NCBI GenBank assembly: GCA_019119635.1
Contig: DWWP01000029.1
Span: forward strand, 1-64,000
Origin: Candidatus Dietzia intestinipullorum
GTDB taxonomy: Bacteria; Actinomycetota; Actinomycetes; Mycobacteriales; Mycobacteriaceae
Direction: 5' to 3'
DNA length: 64,000 nucleotides
Made by a program: the position numbers and the translations under genes. Shown in pieces: positions 45,922 to 56,652 of this stretch (its first letter is position 1; every line of letters starts with the position of its first letter). The notes under the pieces were generated by a model. The model searched no databases. It had not been told where the DNA came from and worked only from the letters and a program-made list of their open reading frames with translations.

Positions 45922-46956
45922 TCAGGCGAGGGACGGGACGAGGTAGACGCCGATCACCACGGTGAGCACCCACAGCGCCGCCAGGACCTGCAGGACCCGG
46001 TCGCCCAGGGCGATGTCCTCCGGCTCCCCGGCCTGCGCGGCGTCGACGTCGACCGCATACCGCAGGACCGCGATGGTGAAGGGGACGATCGAGATCTGCA
46101 GCCAGATCGCGGACCCGGACGGCTGGGTGGGGTCCGAGCCGCGGTCGTAGGCCCACAGGGCGTAGCACAGGACCAGCACCGTGGCCGACAGTGTCCAGAC
46201 GAACCGCAGGTAGGTGGGCGTGTAGCTCTCGAGGGCCTTGCGGATCTTGGCGCCGGTCTCCAGGTGCAGGCTCAGTTCCGCGTACCGCTTGCCGGCCGCC
46301 ATGAACAGCGAGCCGAACGCCATGACCAGCAGGAACCACTGCGAGATCGCGACCTCCGCGGCGGCGCCGCCCGCCACGGCACGCAGCAGGAAACCGGAGG
46401 AGACAAAGGCGATGTCGAGGACCGGCTGGTGCTTGAGCCCGAAGCAGTACATGAGCTGCAGGACGATGTACACGGCCACGACGATCGCGAGCGCCGGGTG
46501 CGTGAACACCACCGAGATCGCCAGCGAGGCCACGATGAGCACCGCCGCCATCGCGTAGGCCAGCCCGACCGGCAGCACGCCCGCGGCGATGGGCCGGTAC
46601 CGCTTGGTCGGGTGGGCGCGGTCGGCCTCCACGTCCATCGCGTCGTTGATGAGGTAGACGCTCGAGGCCGCCATGCAGAACGCGACAAACGCGATGAACA
46701 CCGAGAACAGGACCGAGGTGTCGGTGAGGGTCTGGGTGCCGGCGGCGGCGGGCGCCGCGATCACCAACACGTTCTTGACCCACTGTCGCGGGCGGAGCGC
46801 CTTGACCATCCCGTCGAGGAGGTTCTTGGGGGGCGTGCCCGTCGACTCCGCCTCCTCTTCCGCGCGGTCGATCTCGTTGGCCGTGTGCGGCTCCGCGCCG
46901 AAGAGTTGGTGATCGCCCGCCGCCCGGCTTGCCGGGTGCCCGGTCTGGTCGGTCAT
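45922..46956 (-). CDS. ubiA: decaprenyl-phosphate phosphoribosyltransferase (UbiA, Rv3806c-like)
   Basis: A 344-aa membrane prenyltransferase that joins PRPP to decaprenyl phosphate, the committed step to the arabinose donor. The metal-binding motif is YLINDAMDVEADRAHPTKRYRPIAAG (Asn104, Asp105, Asp108, Asp112), with nine or so helices around it. An unusual ~50-residue charged N-terminal extension precedes LRPRQWVKNVLV, where shorter homologues begin. Its ATG overlaps the stop of the PAP2 gene (ATGA), tying kinase-free synthesis and dephosphorylation of the same intermediate together. Confidence 0.93.
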   Translation of the reverse strand: MTDQTGHPASRAAGDHQLFGAEPHTANEIDRAEEEAESTGTPPKNLLDGMVKALRPRQWVKNVLVIAAPAAAGTQTLTDTSVLFSVFIAFVAFCMAASSVYLINDAMDVEADRAHPTKRYRPIAAGVLPVGLAYAMAAVLIVASLAISVVFTHPALAIVVAVYIVLQLMYCFGLKHQPVLDIAFVSSGFLLRAVAGGAAAEVAISQWFLLVMAFGSLFMAAGKRYAELSLHLETGAKIRKALESYTPTYLRFVWTLSATVLVLCYALWAYDRGSDPTQPSGSAIWLQISIVPFTIAVLRYAVDVDAAQAGEPEDIALGDRVLQVLAALWVLTVVIGVYLVPSLA

Positions 46957-47597
46957 CGCGTCTCCTCAGCAGTGGGGGTGGTGCGGGTGCCCGGGGCGTC
47001 GTCGCGGAGCGCGGCGGGCAGGAGCCGTTGGACGGTGTCCGACGGCCAGGCCGCGCGGGTCAGGGCCGCGCAGCCCGCGCCGACTCCTGCGCCGGCGACC
47101 ACGTCCGAAGGGTAATGGACCCCGAGCACGAGCCTCGAGGCGAGCATCACCGGCACGAGTACCGGCGCGACGGGGATGCCACTGACCGAGCCCGCGAGCA
47201 GGGCGAACGCGGTGGTCGAGGTGGCGTGCGACGAGGGGAAGCTGAGCTTCGACGGCGTCCCGACGCCCACCACCACCGAGGGGTGCTCGGGTCGGCGGCG
47301 CCGCACCACCCTCTTGAGGACGACGGAGGTGGCGTGCGCGCCGAAGGTGCCCACGCCGACCATCGCCCAGCGCCCCCGGCGGGGCGGGTCGACGGCCATC
47401 CCGGCCGCCGCGAGGGCCATCCACCCCAGAGCGTGCTCCCCGGCGTGCGAGAACGACACCGCGGTGCCGCGCGAGCCGGGGACCTGCAGGAGCCTTCGCT
47501 GGATCGTGGCGAGGAGCCGGACCTCGCCCGAGGGGACGGGGATCTCCACCCTCGGCTCGTCGGCGGCCCCGGCGCCCGGTTCAGGATTCGAAGACAC
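46953..47597 (-). CDS. PAP2-family phosphatase (Rv3807c-like; decaprenyl-phosphoryl-5-phosphoribose phosphatase candidate)
   Basis: A 214-aa membrane phosphatase with all three PAP2 motifs: KRVVRRRRPEHP, FPSSHATSTTAF and SRLVLGVHYPSDVVAG. In M. tuberculosis the orthologue lies between ubiA and glfT2 and is proposed to remove the 5-phosphate from the UbiA product. GTG 47597 overlaps the glfT2 gene by 17 bp and the stop overlaps ubiA by 4 bp. Confidence 0.88.
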   Translation of the reverse strand: MSSNPEPGAGAADEPRVEIPVPSGEVRLLATIQRRLLQVPGSRGTAVSFSHAGEHALGWMALAAAGMAVDPPRRGRWAMVGVGTFGAHATSVVLKRVVRRRRPEHPSVVVGVGTPSKLSFPSSHATSTTAFALLAGSVSGIPVAPVLVPVMLASRLVLGVHYPSDVVAGAGVGAGCAALTRAAWPSDTVQRLLPAALRDDAPGTRTTPTAEETR

Positions 47598-49587
47598 GAC
47601 CCCACGCCTCCTTGCTCACGAGCTCGGTGTGCGCCTCACGGTAGCGGCGACGCATCTCGGGGAATCGGCGGTAGAGCTCGCGGTGCGCCTCGACCGAGGC
47701 CGCGAACAGGTCCTTGGCCTGCGCGCGGTCGCGCTTGCGGTAGGCCACCCCGCGCCCGTCCGCGGTGGTGACCGTGGCGCCGTCGATACGGCTCAGGGCG
47801 TACCAGCGCGCCTCGATCGGCGGGAAATTGGCCTGCGGCACCTCGTGGTGGACCTTGTCGTCCTTGCTCAGGGTGTGCGCGAGGCCGCGGGCCAGGGCGA
47901 CGGCCTTGCGGACCCTGCCGCGAGGCTCGCGGTGGATCCCCGGCGGCCCGCCGGACGGCGCGGGCAGGTCCACCGCCGAGGGGATCACCACCGCGTCGGG
48001 GTACCCGGCCCGCATGCCGCGGACCTTGGGCAGCGCGGTGGGCAGCAGCTCGTAGAGCGCCTCGGGCCCCCGGAGGAAGTCGCGGATCGCCTCGATCTGG
48101 ATGGCGACCGTCGAGTACTCGAGGCACACGAGGTGCTTGACCAGCGCCTTGAGACTGGATTGCATGATGCCCTTGTGGTCGCCGTCGTGGTACAGCGAGG
48201 CCACCACGAGGCGGTTGCGGAGGTGGAAATAGGCCTGCCAGTCGATCGCGTCGTCCTTGTCCGACCACGCCATGTGCCAGATCGCCACCCCGGGGATCGA
48301 CGCCGTGGGATGTCCGGCGCGGCGGGCGCGCAGGCCGTACTCGGCGTCGTCCCACTTGATGAACAACGGCAGCGGCTGACCGATCTTCTCCGCGACGACG
48401 CGCGGGATGAGGCACATCCACCAGCCGTTGTAGTCCACGTCGACCCGGCGGTGGAGCTCCTTGGGGTTCTCGCGGTCCGTGAGCGGGTGGCGGGAGAAGT
48501 CGTAGTCGTAGTCCGAGTGCGGCGCCGCGGTCCACATGAAGTCGTGTGGACCCACCACCTCGCCCATGGTGTGCAGGTGACTGCGCTCCTGGAGGTTGAG
48601 CATCTGCCCGCCCACCAGCATCGGCACGCGTGCGTAGCGCCCGAAGGCCAGGGCCCGCAGGATCGAGTCCGGCTCGATCTCGATGTCGTCGTCCATGTAG
48701 AGGATGTACGGCGCGTCCGTGCGGCGCCGGGCCTCGTACATGATGCGGCTGTAGCCGCCCGAACCGCCCAGGTTGGGCTGGTCGAAGATCTGTAGCCGGT
48801 CGCCCAGGTCGTCGGCGGCCTCCGCGTAACCCGGCTCGTCGCGGACCTTCTTGTCGCCCTGGTCCGGCAGGAGCACGGCGTCGACGACCGCGTCGACCTC
48901 CGGGTCCGAGGTGAGCGCCCGCAGCGCCGCGACCGCGTCGCCCGGGCGGTTGAACGTGGGGATGCCGATGGTCACGCGACGGTCGTTGGGGACCTGCACG
49001 GACGGGTCGGGGCTGCCGTCGGGCGCCGCGTCGGGGCGCGTCGCGGGCGCGTCGACCGTCGCGAACCATCCTCCCGAGAGCAGTTCCACGTCCGTGTCCG
49101 AGGTGAGGTCGAACCAGATCCAGCCGCCGTCCTCGAACGGGCCGAGGTCGCACACGAACTCGACCGTGCTCACGCGGTCGGCGCCGGGCTCGTCCGGGTC
49201 GCCCACCACGTCGCCGGTGATCGCGATCCGCGAGCCGTCGATCTTGGATCGGTACAGGTCCACACGGCCGGTCCCGCGGACCGTCAGGCGCAGGACCACC
49301 TCGTCCAGGATCGTCCAGCGGCGCCAGTACGCCGCGGGGAAGGCGTTGAAGTAGGTGGCGAACGAGACCTCGGAGTCCGCCCCGATGCCGAGCCTGGTCC
49401 GCCCGGCGGAGTGCGCCCGCCGGCCGTTGGTGTCCGCCTCCGTGAAGTACAGGGAGCGTACGTCCAGCGGCTCGCCCGCTCGCGGCAGGATGATCCGCTG
49501 GAGGCACTCCCGGCCACGGGGGTCGGTGAGCCCGGCGACGGAGCGCTCGACCTCGTCGACGAGTTCATGGTGGCCGTGGTGTTCCAT
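47581..49587 (-). CDS. glfT2: galactofuranosyltransferase GlfT2
   Basis: A 668-aa processive enzyme that builds the alternating beta-1,5/beta-1,6 galactan from UDP-galactofuranose. N-terminal beta-sandwich: SEVSFATYFNAFPAAYWRRWT. GT-A core: IGIPTFNRPGD, FDQPNLGGSGG, MDDD (Asp299-301), FIKWDDAEYGLR (Trp412, Asp413, Asp414), IWHMAW (His438). A helical C-terminal domain ends the protein. The Asp-to-His spacing of 24 matches the M. tuberculosis enzyme (372 to 396). Neighbours ubiA/PAP2 and glf confirm it as the Rv3808c orthologue. Confidence 0.95.
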   Translation of the reverse strand: MEHHGHHELVDEVERSVAGLTDPRGRECLQRIILPRAGEPLDVRSLYFTEADTNGRRAHSAGRTRLGIGADSEVSFATYFNAFPAAYWRRWTILDEVVLRLTVRGTGRVDLYRSKIDGSRIAITGDVVGDPDEPGADRVSTVEFVCDLGPFEDGGWIWFDLTSDTDVELLSGGWFATVDAPATRPDAAPDGSPDPSVQVPNDRRVTIGIPTFNRPGDAVAALRALTSDPEVDAVVDAVLLPDQGDKKVRDEPGYAEAADDLGDRLQIFDQPNLGGSGGYSRIMYEARRRTDAPYILYMDDDIEIEPDSILRALAFGRYARVPMLVGGQMLNLQERSHLHTMGEVVGPHDFMWTAAPHSDYDYDFSRHPLTDRENPKELHRRVDVDYNGWWMCLIPRVVAEKIGQPLPLFIKWDDAEYGLRARRAGHPTASIPGVAIWHMAWSDKDDAIDWQAYFHLRNRLVVASLYHDGDHKGIMQSSLKALVKHLVCLEYSTVAIQIEAIRDFLRGPEALYELLPTALPKVRGMRAGYPDAVVIPSAVDLPAPSGGPPGIHREPRGRVRKAVALARGLAHTLSKDDKVHHEVPQANFPPIEARWYALSRIDGATVTTADGRGVAYRKRDRAQAKDLFAASVEAHRELYRRFPEMRRRYREAHTELVSKEAWGRVFES

Positions 49588-49749
49588 ATGGATTGAGTCC
49601 CCGTCCCGACGGCCCCTCCGGCCCGTCTGTGTCCACCGTGTCCGGTCGTACCGCCCCGCGCGGCGCGGGGCGAAAGCCGGATCGATCGTACCCGTCGTGC
49701 ACCGGCGAGCTCGCCCACGACGCGACCCGGCCGTGGAATCCGCGCGCGG

Positions 49750-51171
49750 TCAGAAGCTGCTGGAGCCGCCCCCACCGGAGAAGGAGGCGTTGGCGTAGCC
49801 GGTGGTGGTCCCGGACGACGCCGCCTGCGCGGCCTGCACGTCGTGCGCGTGCCACGAGCTGACCATGGCAAAGGGCACGAACCCGCCGTACCCGTGGCCG
49901 ACCCGCCAGTCGCGGTCGTAGAGCCGGGGAGCGCGACGGTCCCCGGCGTCCGACGCGGTCTCGACGTCCGCCATCTCGCGCGCCCGGATGGCCTCGACCA
50001 CCACCCGGTAGTCCACGACGAGTCGCGCGTAGCGGTCCATGAAGTCGTCGGCGGCGGTGTCGCGGGCGAGCTCGTCGGCACGCGCGTCCAGCTCCCGGGC
50101 CTCGGTGGCGAGCCGCTCGTCCGAGGTCCCCAGTGCGGCCTCGAGCATGTCCTCGTGCAGCTCACCCAGCTGGCGGCGACGGACATCGGCGTCGCCCTGC
50201 TCCATGCGGAACATCTCGTCGATGTTCGTCTCCGCCCGCATCATCTGCGCGACGGTCGTGTCGGCGGTGTCGATGTCGTCCGCCGCCTTCCTGAAGTCGG
50301 CGTCGGTGGAGTCCGGCCGCAGGTGGTCGAGCCGGGACATGACCGTGTCGAGCTCGAGGAAGCGTCCCCTGACGTCCTGCCACTGCGCGCGCAGCTCGTC
50401 GTCGGCGAGCGGGGACCGCAGCGAGTTGGCGCGGACGTCGATCCCGTCCAGTTCCCCGGCCACCCGTCCGTACTCCTGCGAGACGCGGTCGAAGCGCTCG
50501 CGCGCCGTGGCGGCCTTCTTCTTCCGCGACGCCACCACGGCGGCGCCGGCGCCGCCCGCGCCGAGCACGCCGATCCCGCCCAGCACCCAGCCGAGGGCCG
50601 GAGGGAACTCCTCCTCGGCCAGGACAGTCGGGTCCGCGGCGGCGGTGGCCCCGGCCAGGAGGCCCGCGGCGGTGTTCTCCCGGCGCAGCGGGTCCTTCAT
50701 CGCCTCGAGCGACCCGTCGAGGTGGCGGCCCTCGAACAGGTCCATGGCCGCGCACACGTCGTCGCCGCAGTAGATGCCGTTCCTCTGCGGGTCCCAGCTC
50801 ACGGCCACGAGCAGCCTGCCGGGCGCCCATTTCTCGGTGTCCCCCGAGACCAGGTCCGGGCGGTCGGACTGGGCGAACCTCTCGACGGTGTCGTTGAGGT
50901 TGTCCCGCCCCTCGGCAAAGACGAGGTACTCCACGTGCGTCACCTGCGGCGGCAGGTCGAGCCGCTCGGTCTCCGTGCGCAGTAGGTCGACGTCGCCGTC
51001 GGAGAGGTCGCCGTCGGCGTCGGTCACCCCCACCTCGACCGTCTGCTCTCCGGCGGGGGCCTGCCCGTACGCGGACGGGGCGCCCCCGAACCACAGCGTC
51101 AGGAGCAGGAGCGCCGCCGCGGCGAGCACCACGATCAGCCTGGGGGACAGCGCGGACGTCGGCCGGATCAT
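49750..51171 (-). CDS. DUF5129-type membrane protein
   Basis: A 473-aa envelope protein. The signal anchor (LIVVLAAAALLLLTLWFGGAPSAYGQ) is followed by a TPM-like extracellular domain (THVEYLVFAEGRDNLNDTVERF, two Cys in YCGDDVCAAMD). A second helix (GWVLGGIGVLGAGGAGAAVVAS) is followed by basic residues, a long helical cytoplasmic region with coiled-coil character, and a C-terminal Gly/Ser tail ending SGGGGSSSF. This layout is that of the corynebacterial DUF5129 proteins. It lies between glf and glfT2, which are adjacent in M. tuberculosis. Function unknown. Confidence 0.7.
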   Translation of the reverse strand: MIRPTSALSPRLIVVLAAAALLLLTLWFGGAPSAYGQAPAGEQTVEVGVTDADGDLSDGDVDLLRTETERLDLPPQVTHVEYLVFAEGRDNLNDTVERFAQSDRPDLVSGDTEKWAPGRLLVAVSWDPQRNGIYCGDDVCAAMDLFEGRHLDGSLEAMKDPLRRENTAAGLLAGATAAADPTVLAEEEFPPALGWVLGGIGVLGAGGAGAAVVASRKKKAATARERFDRVSQEYGRVAGELDGIDVRANSLRSPLADDELRAQWQDVRGRFLELDTVMSRLDHLRPDSTDADFRKAADDIDTADTTVAQMMRAETNIDEMFRMEQGDADVRRRQLGELHEDMLEAALGTSDERLATEARELDARADELARDTAADDFMDRYARLVVDYRVVVEAIRAREMADVETASDAGDRRAPRLYDRDWRVGHGYGGFVPFAMVSSWHAHDVQAAQAASSGTTTGYANASFSGGGGSSSF

Positions 51172-51177
51172 GCCCCC

Positions 51178-51183
51178 ACCCTA
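51178..51183 (-). promoter_or_regulatory. -10 box (TAGGGT) of the DUF5129 gene
   Basis: On the complement, TAGGGT ends 6 nt before the ATG at 51171, in the 48-bp gap after glf. Confidence 0.4.
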
Positions 51184-51219
51184 AGAGGAACGCGGTCCCA
51201 CGCCGTCGCGGCGTGCGGC

Positions 51220-52786
<1,567 letters not shown>

Positions 52787-54847
52787 TTGAGCACTCGACG
52801 CCGTCCCCTGCATCTCAGCGGTCGACGCCAGACCCTCGCCTTCGCGGTGGTGGTCGCGGCGTCCGTCGTCACGCCCCTCGCCGTCACCGGAACGGATCGA
52901 CTCACGGAGTCCTCCGGCGACATCGCCGCCACCGCCGGGAGCGCCTCACCGACCGGGCAGACCGAGGTCGACCTGGCCTCGGCGCCACCGGCTGTGGGCA
53001 CGGACACCGACATCGCCGGCGGCGGCGCCACGATCAAGGAGATCTCCTCCGACACCCCGTTCTCGATGGTCGGTGTCACCTGGGAGGGCTACCACCCCGA
53101 GGCCGCTGCCGACGTGCGGGCGAAGGCCGAGGACGGCTCGTGGGGCCCGTGGTACGAGGCCGAGTCGGTCGACGGTGAGCGCCGGGACGACGGCAGCACC
53201 GGAGGCACCGAGCCCATCTACCTGGGACTCGACACCACCACCGTCCAGATCAAGCTCTCCGGTGTCGACATCGAGGACACCTCGCTCGCGGACGCCCCGG
53301 ACGCCCCGGACACGGAGGCCCCGGAGACGGAACCGACGCAGGGCGACGTCGCGGACACGCGATCAGCCGAGCCCTCCGCCGACACCTCCCCCGCACCGAC
53401 CACCGTGCCCGAGCCGCCCGCCGACGGCGACACCTCCACGGAGTCGCGCCCGGCCGACGCCGGATCCCCGCCGGTGCCGACCCGCTTCGCCGACATCAAG
53501 CCCGTCGCCGAGAGCTCCGACCTCGACGCCGAGGCGGTCAGCGCGGTCCTGCTCTCCCCCGACGACACCCCCACTCCGGAGCCCGACGCCTACGGCGACA
53601 TCGCGGCCGAGGGCGGAACCGGCACCAACAGCGGCGACATCGCCGCCGAGCGCCCCAAGATCATCTCGCGTGCCGGCTGGGGCGCCGACGAGTCGCTCCG
53701 CTGCGGCAGCCCCAGCTACGACGACTCGCTTGCCGCCGCCACCGTCCACCACACCGCCGGGAGCAACGACTACTCACGCGAGGAGTCGGCCGGCGTCATG
53801 CGGGGCATCTACACGTACCACGCGAGCAACCTGGGCTGGTGCGACGTCGGCTACAACGTGCTGGTCGACAAGTACGGTCAGGCCTTCGAGGGCCGCGCCG
53901 GCGGGCTCGAGCGCAACGTCCAGGGCGCCCACGCCGGCGGGTTCAACGGCAACACCTTCGGCATCTCGATGATGGGCGACCACTCCACCGTCCCCCCGTC
54001 CGACGCCACCATCCGGACGGTGGGTGAGGTCATCGGCTGGCGCCTGTCGGTCGCCGGCGTCGACCCCGAGGGCACCGACACCCACTACTCCGAGGGCACG
54101 CCGTACACCACGTACCCGCAGGGCACCTCGGTGCGGCTGCCCAACATCTTCGCCCACCGCGACGTCGGCAACACGACGTGCCCGGGCGACGCCGGCTACG
54201 CCAAGATGGGCCAGATCCGCGACATCGCCGCCGACTACGCCGACGGCGGCAGCGGCGGCGGCTCGCCCGCCCCGTCCGACCCGTCCCCGTCCGACCCGGA
54301 CTCCACCGCCCCGCGGCCCGGGACCGGCGGCATCCCGCAGGTCACCCAGGGCAGCGTCCAGGACGCCGTGGGCACCGCGCTGCGCAAGGTCCTGGCCGGC
54401 GAGCGGCTCGACGCCTCGGAGATCACCTCGATCCTCACCGGGGGCCGCACGCTCGCCGACATCCCGCTGGACTCCGATTCGGTGAAGGAGCGGGCCGGGG
54501 ACACCGCCTCGCTCGAGAAGCTGATCGGCGGCGACTTCGCGACGATCGCCACCCAGCTGTCCGGGCCGCTCGGCCGGGTCATCTCCGCGGTCCAGCAGTA
54601 CGGTGACGTCTCCCTGGTCAAGACCGAGAAGGGTGCGCTGTACTCCTCCCCCGAGGCCGGCACCCACCCCGTGTGGGGCGCGATCGGCGACGCCTGGGCC
54701 TCGCAGGGCTTCGAGCGCGGACCACTGGGGATGCCCACGTCCACGGAGGCCGAGCGTGAGGACGGCACGGTCGCGCAGGAGTTCGCGAACGGCACCCTGG
54801 TCTTCGACCCCGCCACCCGCGAGCTCAGCCTCGAGCCGAACCGCTGA
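52787..54847 (+). CDS. N-acetylmuramoyl-L-alanine amidase (PGRP/Ami2) with LGFP-type C-terminus (Rv3811-like)
   Basis: A 686-aa secreted hydrolase that cleaves the stem peptide from muramic acid. Signal helix FAVVVAASVVTPLAV; a beta-domain (WEGYHPEAAADVRAKAEDGSWGPWYEAES); a long Thr/Pro/Glu linker. The Ami2/PGRP domain begins ISRAGWGADESLRCG and has zinc ligands His321 or His322 (VHHTAG), His457 (AHRDVG) and the Cys of NTTCPGD. The C-terminal GPLGMPTSTE and HPVWGAIGDAW represent an LGFP repeat. The start is a TTG at 52787 with CTGGAG 8 nt upstream. The Rv3811 position beside glf is conserved. Confidence 0.9.
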   Translation: MSTRRRPLHLSGRRQTLAFAVVVAASVVTPLAVTGTDRLTESSGDIAATAGSASPTGQTEVDLASAPPAVGTDTDIAGGGATIKEISSDTPFSMVGVTWEGYHPEAAADVRAKAEDGSWGPWYEAESVDGERRDDGSTGGTEPIYLGLDTTTVQIKLSGVDIEDTSLADAPDAPDTEAPETEPTQGDVADTRSAEPSADTSPAPTTVPEPPADGDTSTESRPADAGSPPVPTRFADIKPVAESSDLDAEAVSAVLLSPDDTPTPEPDAYGDIAAEGGTGTNSGDIAAERPKIISRAGWGADESLRCGSPSYDDSLAAATVHHTAGSNDYSREESAGVMRGIYTYHASNLGWCDVGYNVLVDKYGQAFEGRAGGLERNVQGAHAGGFNGNTFGISMMGDHSTVPPSDATIRTVGEVIGWRLSVAGVDPEGTDTHYSEGTPYTTYPQGTSVRLPNIFAHRDVGNTTCPGDAGYAKMGQIRDIAADYADGGSGGGSPAPSDPSPSDPDSTAPRPGTGGIPQVTQGSVQDAVGTALRKVLAGERLDASEITSILTGGRTLADIPLDSDSVKERAGDTASLEKLIGGDFATIATQLSGPLGRVISAVQQYGDVSLVKTEKGALYSSPEAGTHPVWGAIGDAWASQGFERGPLGMPTSTEAEREDGTVAQEFANGTLVFDPATRELSLEPNR

Positions 54848-54883
54848 CCCCCGGCCGGCGGGTGACGCCGGCCGATCAGACCC

Positions 54884-54967
54884 GCGGGCCGGATCCCACC
54901 AGGTGTGCCCGCCGCCCCCACACACGGGGCGGCGGGCACACCGGGGAAGTGGTGGGGTCCGGTCCGC
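54884..54967. terminator. bipartite hairpin terminator between convergent genes
   Basis: The inner arms GGTGTGCCCGCCGCCCC (54902-54918) and its exact complement (54926-54942) have a 7-nt loop. Outer arms 54884-54900 and 54951-54967 pair at 15 of 17 positions. Lying between the amidase (plus) and the HAD gene (minus), it can stop both messages. Confidence 0.75.
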
Positions 54968-54991
54968 ATCCCATTCCGGGCCGGCCCGGGC

Positions 54992-55831
54992 TCAGTGCCA
55001 CCACCGACGAAGCACGTGCGCCAGGCCCGCCTCCGAGTTGGCCAGCGTGATCTCGTCCGCCGCCGCGTGGACCACCGGGATCGCGTTGCCCATCGCCACG
55101 CCGTGGTCGGCCCACCGCAGCATCTCCAGGTCATTGGGCATGTCGCCGAAGGCGACCGTGGCCGGCACCGCCGCCGGGATGTCCCCCCGGCGTGGCTCGA
55201 CGCCCAGGCCGGTGGCGATCTCCGCCAGCGCGCTCGCCTTGGTCACGCCCCGCACCGCGAACTCGATGAGCCCGTCGGTCGTGGAGTAGGTGACGTCCGC
55301 GAACCCGTCGGCCTCCCCGCGCAGCGCCGCCACCATGTCGGCGCTGGCCATCCCGGGCATGCGGGCGAGCAACTTGAGGACCGGCCGCGCGAGCACCTCC
55401 TCGTGACCCACGTCGAGGTGCTCGGGCTGGATCCAGGCGTGTCGGTAGTCGGGGCTCGCCACGAACTCCGCGTCCGCGGCGTCCGCCCCCAGTCGCTCGG
55501 CGGCGATCCCGCACCCGGGGAGCCGGGACCTCAGGATCCTGTCGATCTGGTCGAGGGCGTCGGGGTCGAGCAGGCTGGTCCGGAGGAACTCGCCGGTCCC
55601 CGTGTCCATGATCACGGCGCCGTTGGCGCAGACGGCCAGCGGCGCGACCGGCAACTGCTCGACCACCGAGGGCAGCCACCGGGGCGGGCGCCCGGTCGCC
55701 AGGACGAAGGTCGACCCGTCCGCCACCAGGTCCGCGACCACCGCACGGTTGGCGTCGGGCACCCGCTCGTGGTCGTCGATCAGTGTGCCGTCGACGTCCG
55801 TCGCGACCAGCCCCGGTCGCCGCGCCGTCAC
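54992..55831 (-). CDS. HAD-superfamily hydrolase, Cof type (Rv3813c-like)
   Basis: A 279-aa phosphatase, type IIB HAD. Motif I is VATDVDGTLI with both catalytic Asp, motif II VLATGR, motif III Lys near GVTKASAL, and motif IV FGDMPNDLEML. Substrates of this class are sugar phosphates or flavin-type phosphates; not predictable here. The GTG start lies in a GTGA overlap with the upstream acyltransferase gene. Confidence 0.85.
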   Translation of the reverse strand: MTARRPGLVATDVDGTLIDDHERVPDANRAVVADLVADGSTFVLATGRPPRWLPSVVEQLPVAPLAVCANGAVIMDTGTGEFLRTSLLDPDALDQIDRILRSRLPGCGIAAERLGADAADAEFVASPDYRHAWIQPEHLDVGHEEVLARPVLKLLARMPGMASADMVAALRGEADGFADVTYSTTDGLIEFAVRGVTKASALAEIATGLGVEPRRGDIPAAVPATVAFGDMPNDLEMLRWADHGVAMGNAIPVVHAAADEITLANSEAGLAHVLRRWWH

Positions 55832-56592
55832 CGGTCCCGGCGCTCCCTGCGGCGCATCCGCTCCTCGTGCTCCGCGTCGTCGAGCGCCGTGGCCTCCTCG
55901 AGGGTGGGCGCGGAGCCGCCGAGCCGGGCCGGCACCCAGGTGGCGCCCTCGGGGTAGGGGCCGTAGCGGCGGGCGTACTCGTCCTGCAGCCGCTCGAGGG
56001 TGGCCTGCATCCGGGAACGGAGGTCCTCGGTGCACGCATCCACCGGCCCGGTGGCCTGCACGGGCTCGCCGACCTCCATGAGGATCGGTACCCCGGGGCG
56101 CACCATGTTCTTGGGCAGCCCCTTGGTCCACACCCGCTGGGACCCCCAGATGGTGACGGGCAGGATCGGCACCCCGGCCTCCGCCGCCATCCGCACGGCG
56201 CCCGACTTGAACCCCTTGATCTCGAAGCTGCGGCTGATCGTGGCCTCGGGGAACACGCCCACGAGCTCGCCGGCCCGGAGGCGGTTGACGGCTTCCTCGA
56301 ACGAGCCCCGCCCCGCCGTCCGGTCGACGGGGATGTGCTTGAGCTCGCGCATGATCGGGCCCGCCACCGGGTGGTCGAACACCTCGGCCTTGGCCATGTA
56401 GCGGATGAACCGCTTGTGCACGCGCGCCGGCAGCCCGGCGTAGACGAAGTCGAAGTAGCCGGTGTGGTTGATCACCACGACCGCGCCACCGACCGCCGGG
56501 AAATGCCGTTCCCCGCGCACCGTGATGTCCAGGCCCTGCACCTTGAACAAGGTGCGGGCGACGCCGATGATCCCCGTGTAAAGCAGCTCCAC
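55828..56592 (-). CDS. 1-acyl-sn-glycerol-3-phosphate acyltransferase-like (PlsC)
   Basis: A 254-aa membrane-associated acyltransferase. Motif I is INHTGYFDFV (the NHxxxxD box), motif II is around KHIPVDR, motif III is VGVFPEATISRS, and motif IV VPILPVTIWGSQ. It acylates lysophosphatidate or a related acceptor. In M. tuberculosis three such genes (Rv3814c-Rv3816c) lie at the matching place; here there is one. GTG 56592 has a -10 box TACGCT 7 nt upstream. Confidence 0.88.
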   Translation of the reverse strand: MELLYTGIIGVARTLFKVQGLDITVRGERHFPAVGGAVVVINHTGYFDFVYAGLPARVHKRFIRYMAKAEVFDHPVAGPIMRELKHIPVDRTAGRGSFEEAVNRLRAGELVGVFPEATISRSFEIKGFKSGAVRMAAEAGVPILPVTIWGSQRVWTKGLPKNMVRPGVPILMEVGEPVQATGPVDACTEDLRSRMQATLERLQDEYARRYGPYPEGATWVPARLGGSAPTLEEATALDDAEHEERMRRRERRDR

Positions 56593-56599
56593 GCCGCCC

Positions 56600-56605
56600 A
56601 GCGTA
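56600..56605 (-). promoter_or_regulatory. -10 box (TACGCT) of the PlsC-HAD operon
   Basis: On the complement, TACGCT ends 7 nt before the GTG at 56592. It is divergent from the thioesterase promoter 35 bp away. Confidence 0.4.
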
Positions 56606-56639
56606 GCGGTCCCGGGACGGGACCGGCCGCCACTGCCGG

Positions 56640-56645
56640 TAGGTT
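56640..56645 (+). promoter_or_regulatory. -10 box (TAGGTT) of the PaaI-type thioesterase
   Basis: TAGGTT ends 7 nt before the GTG at 56653; leaderless start expected. Confidence 0.4.
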
Positions 56646-56652
56646 CGACCGC

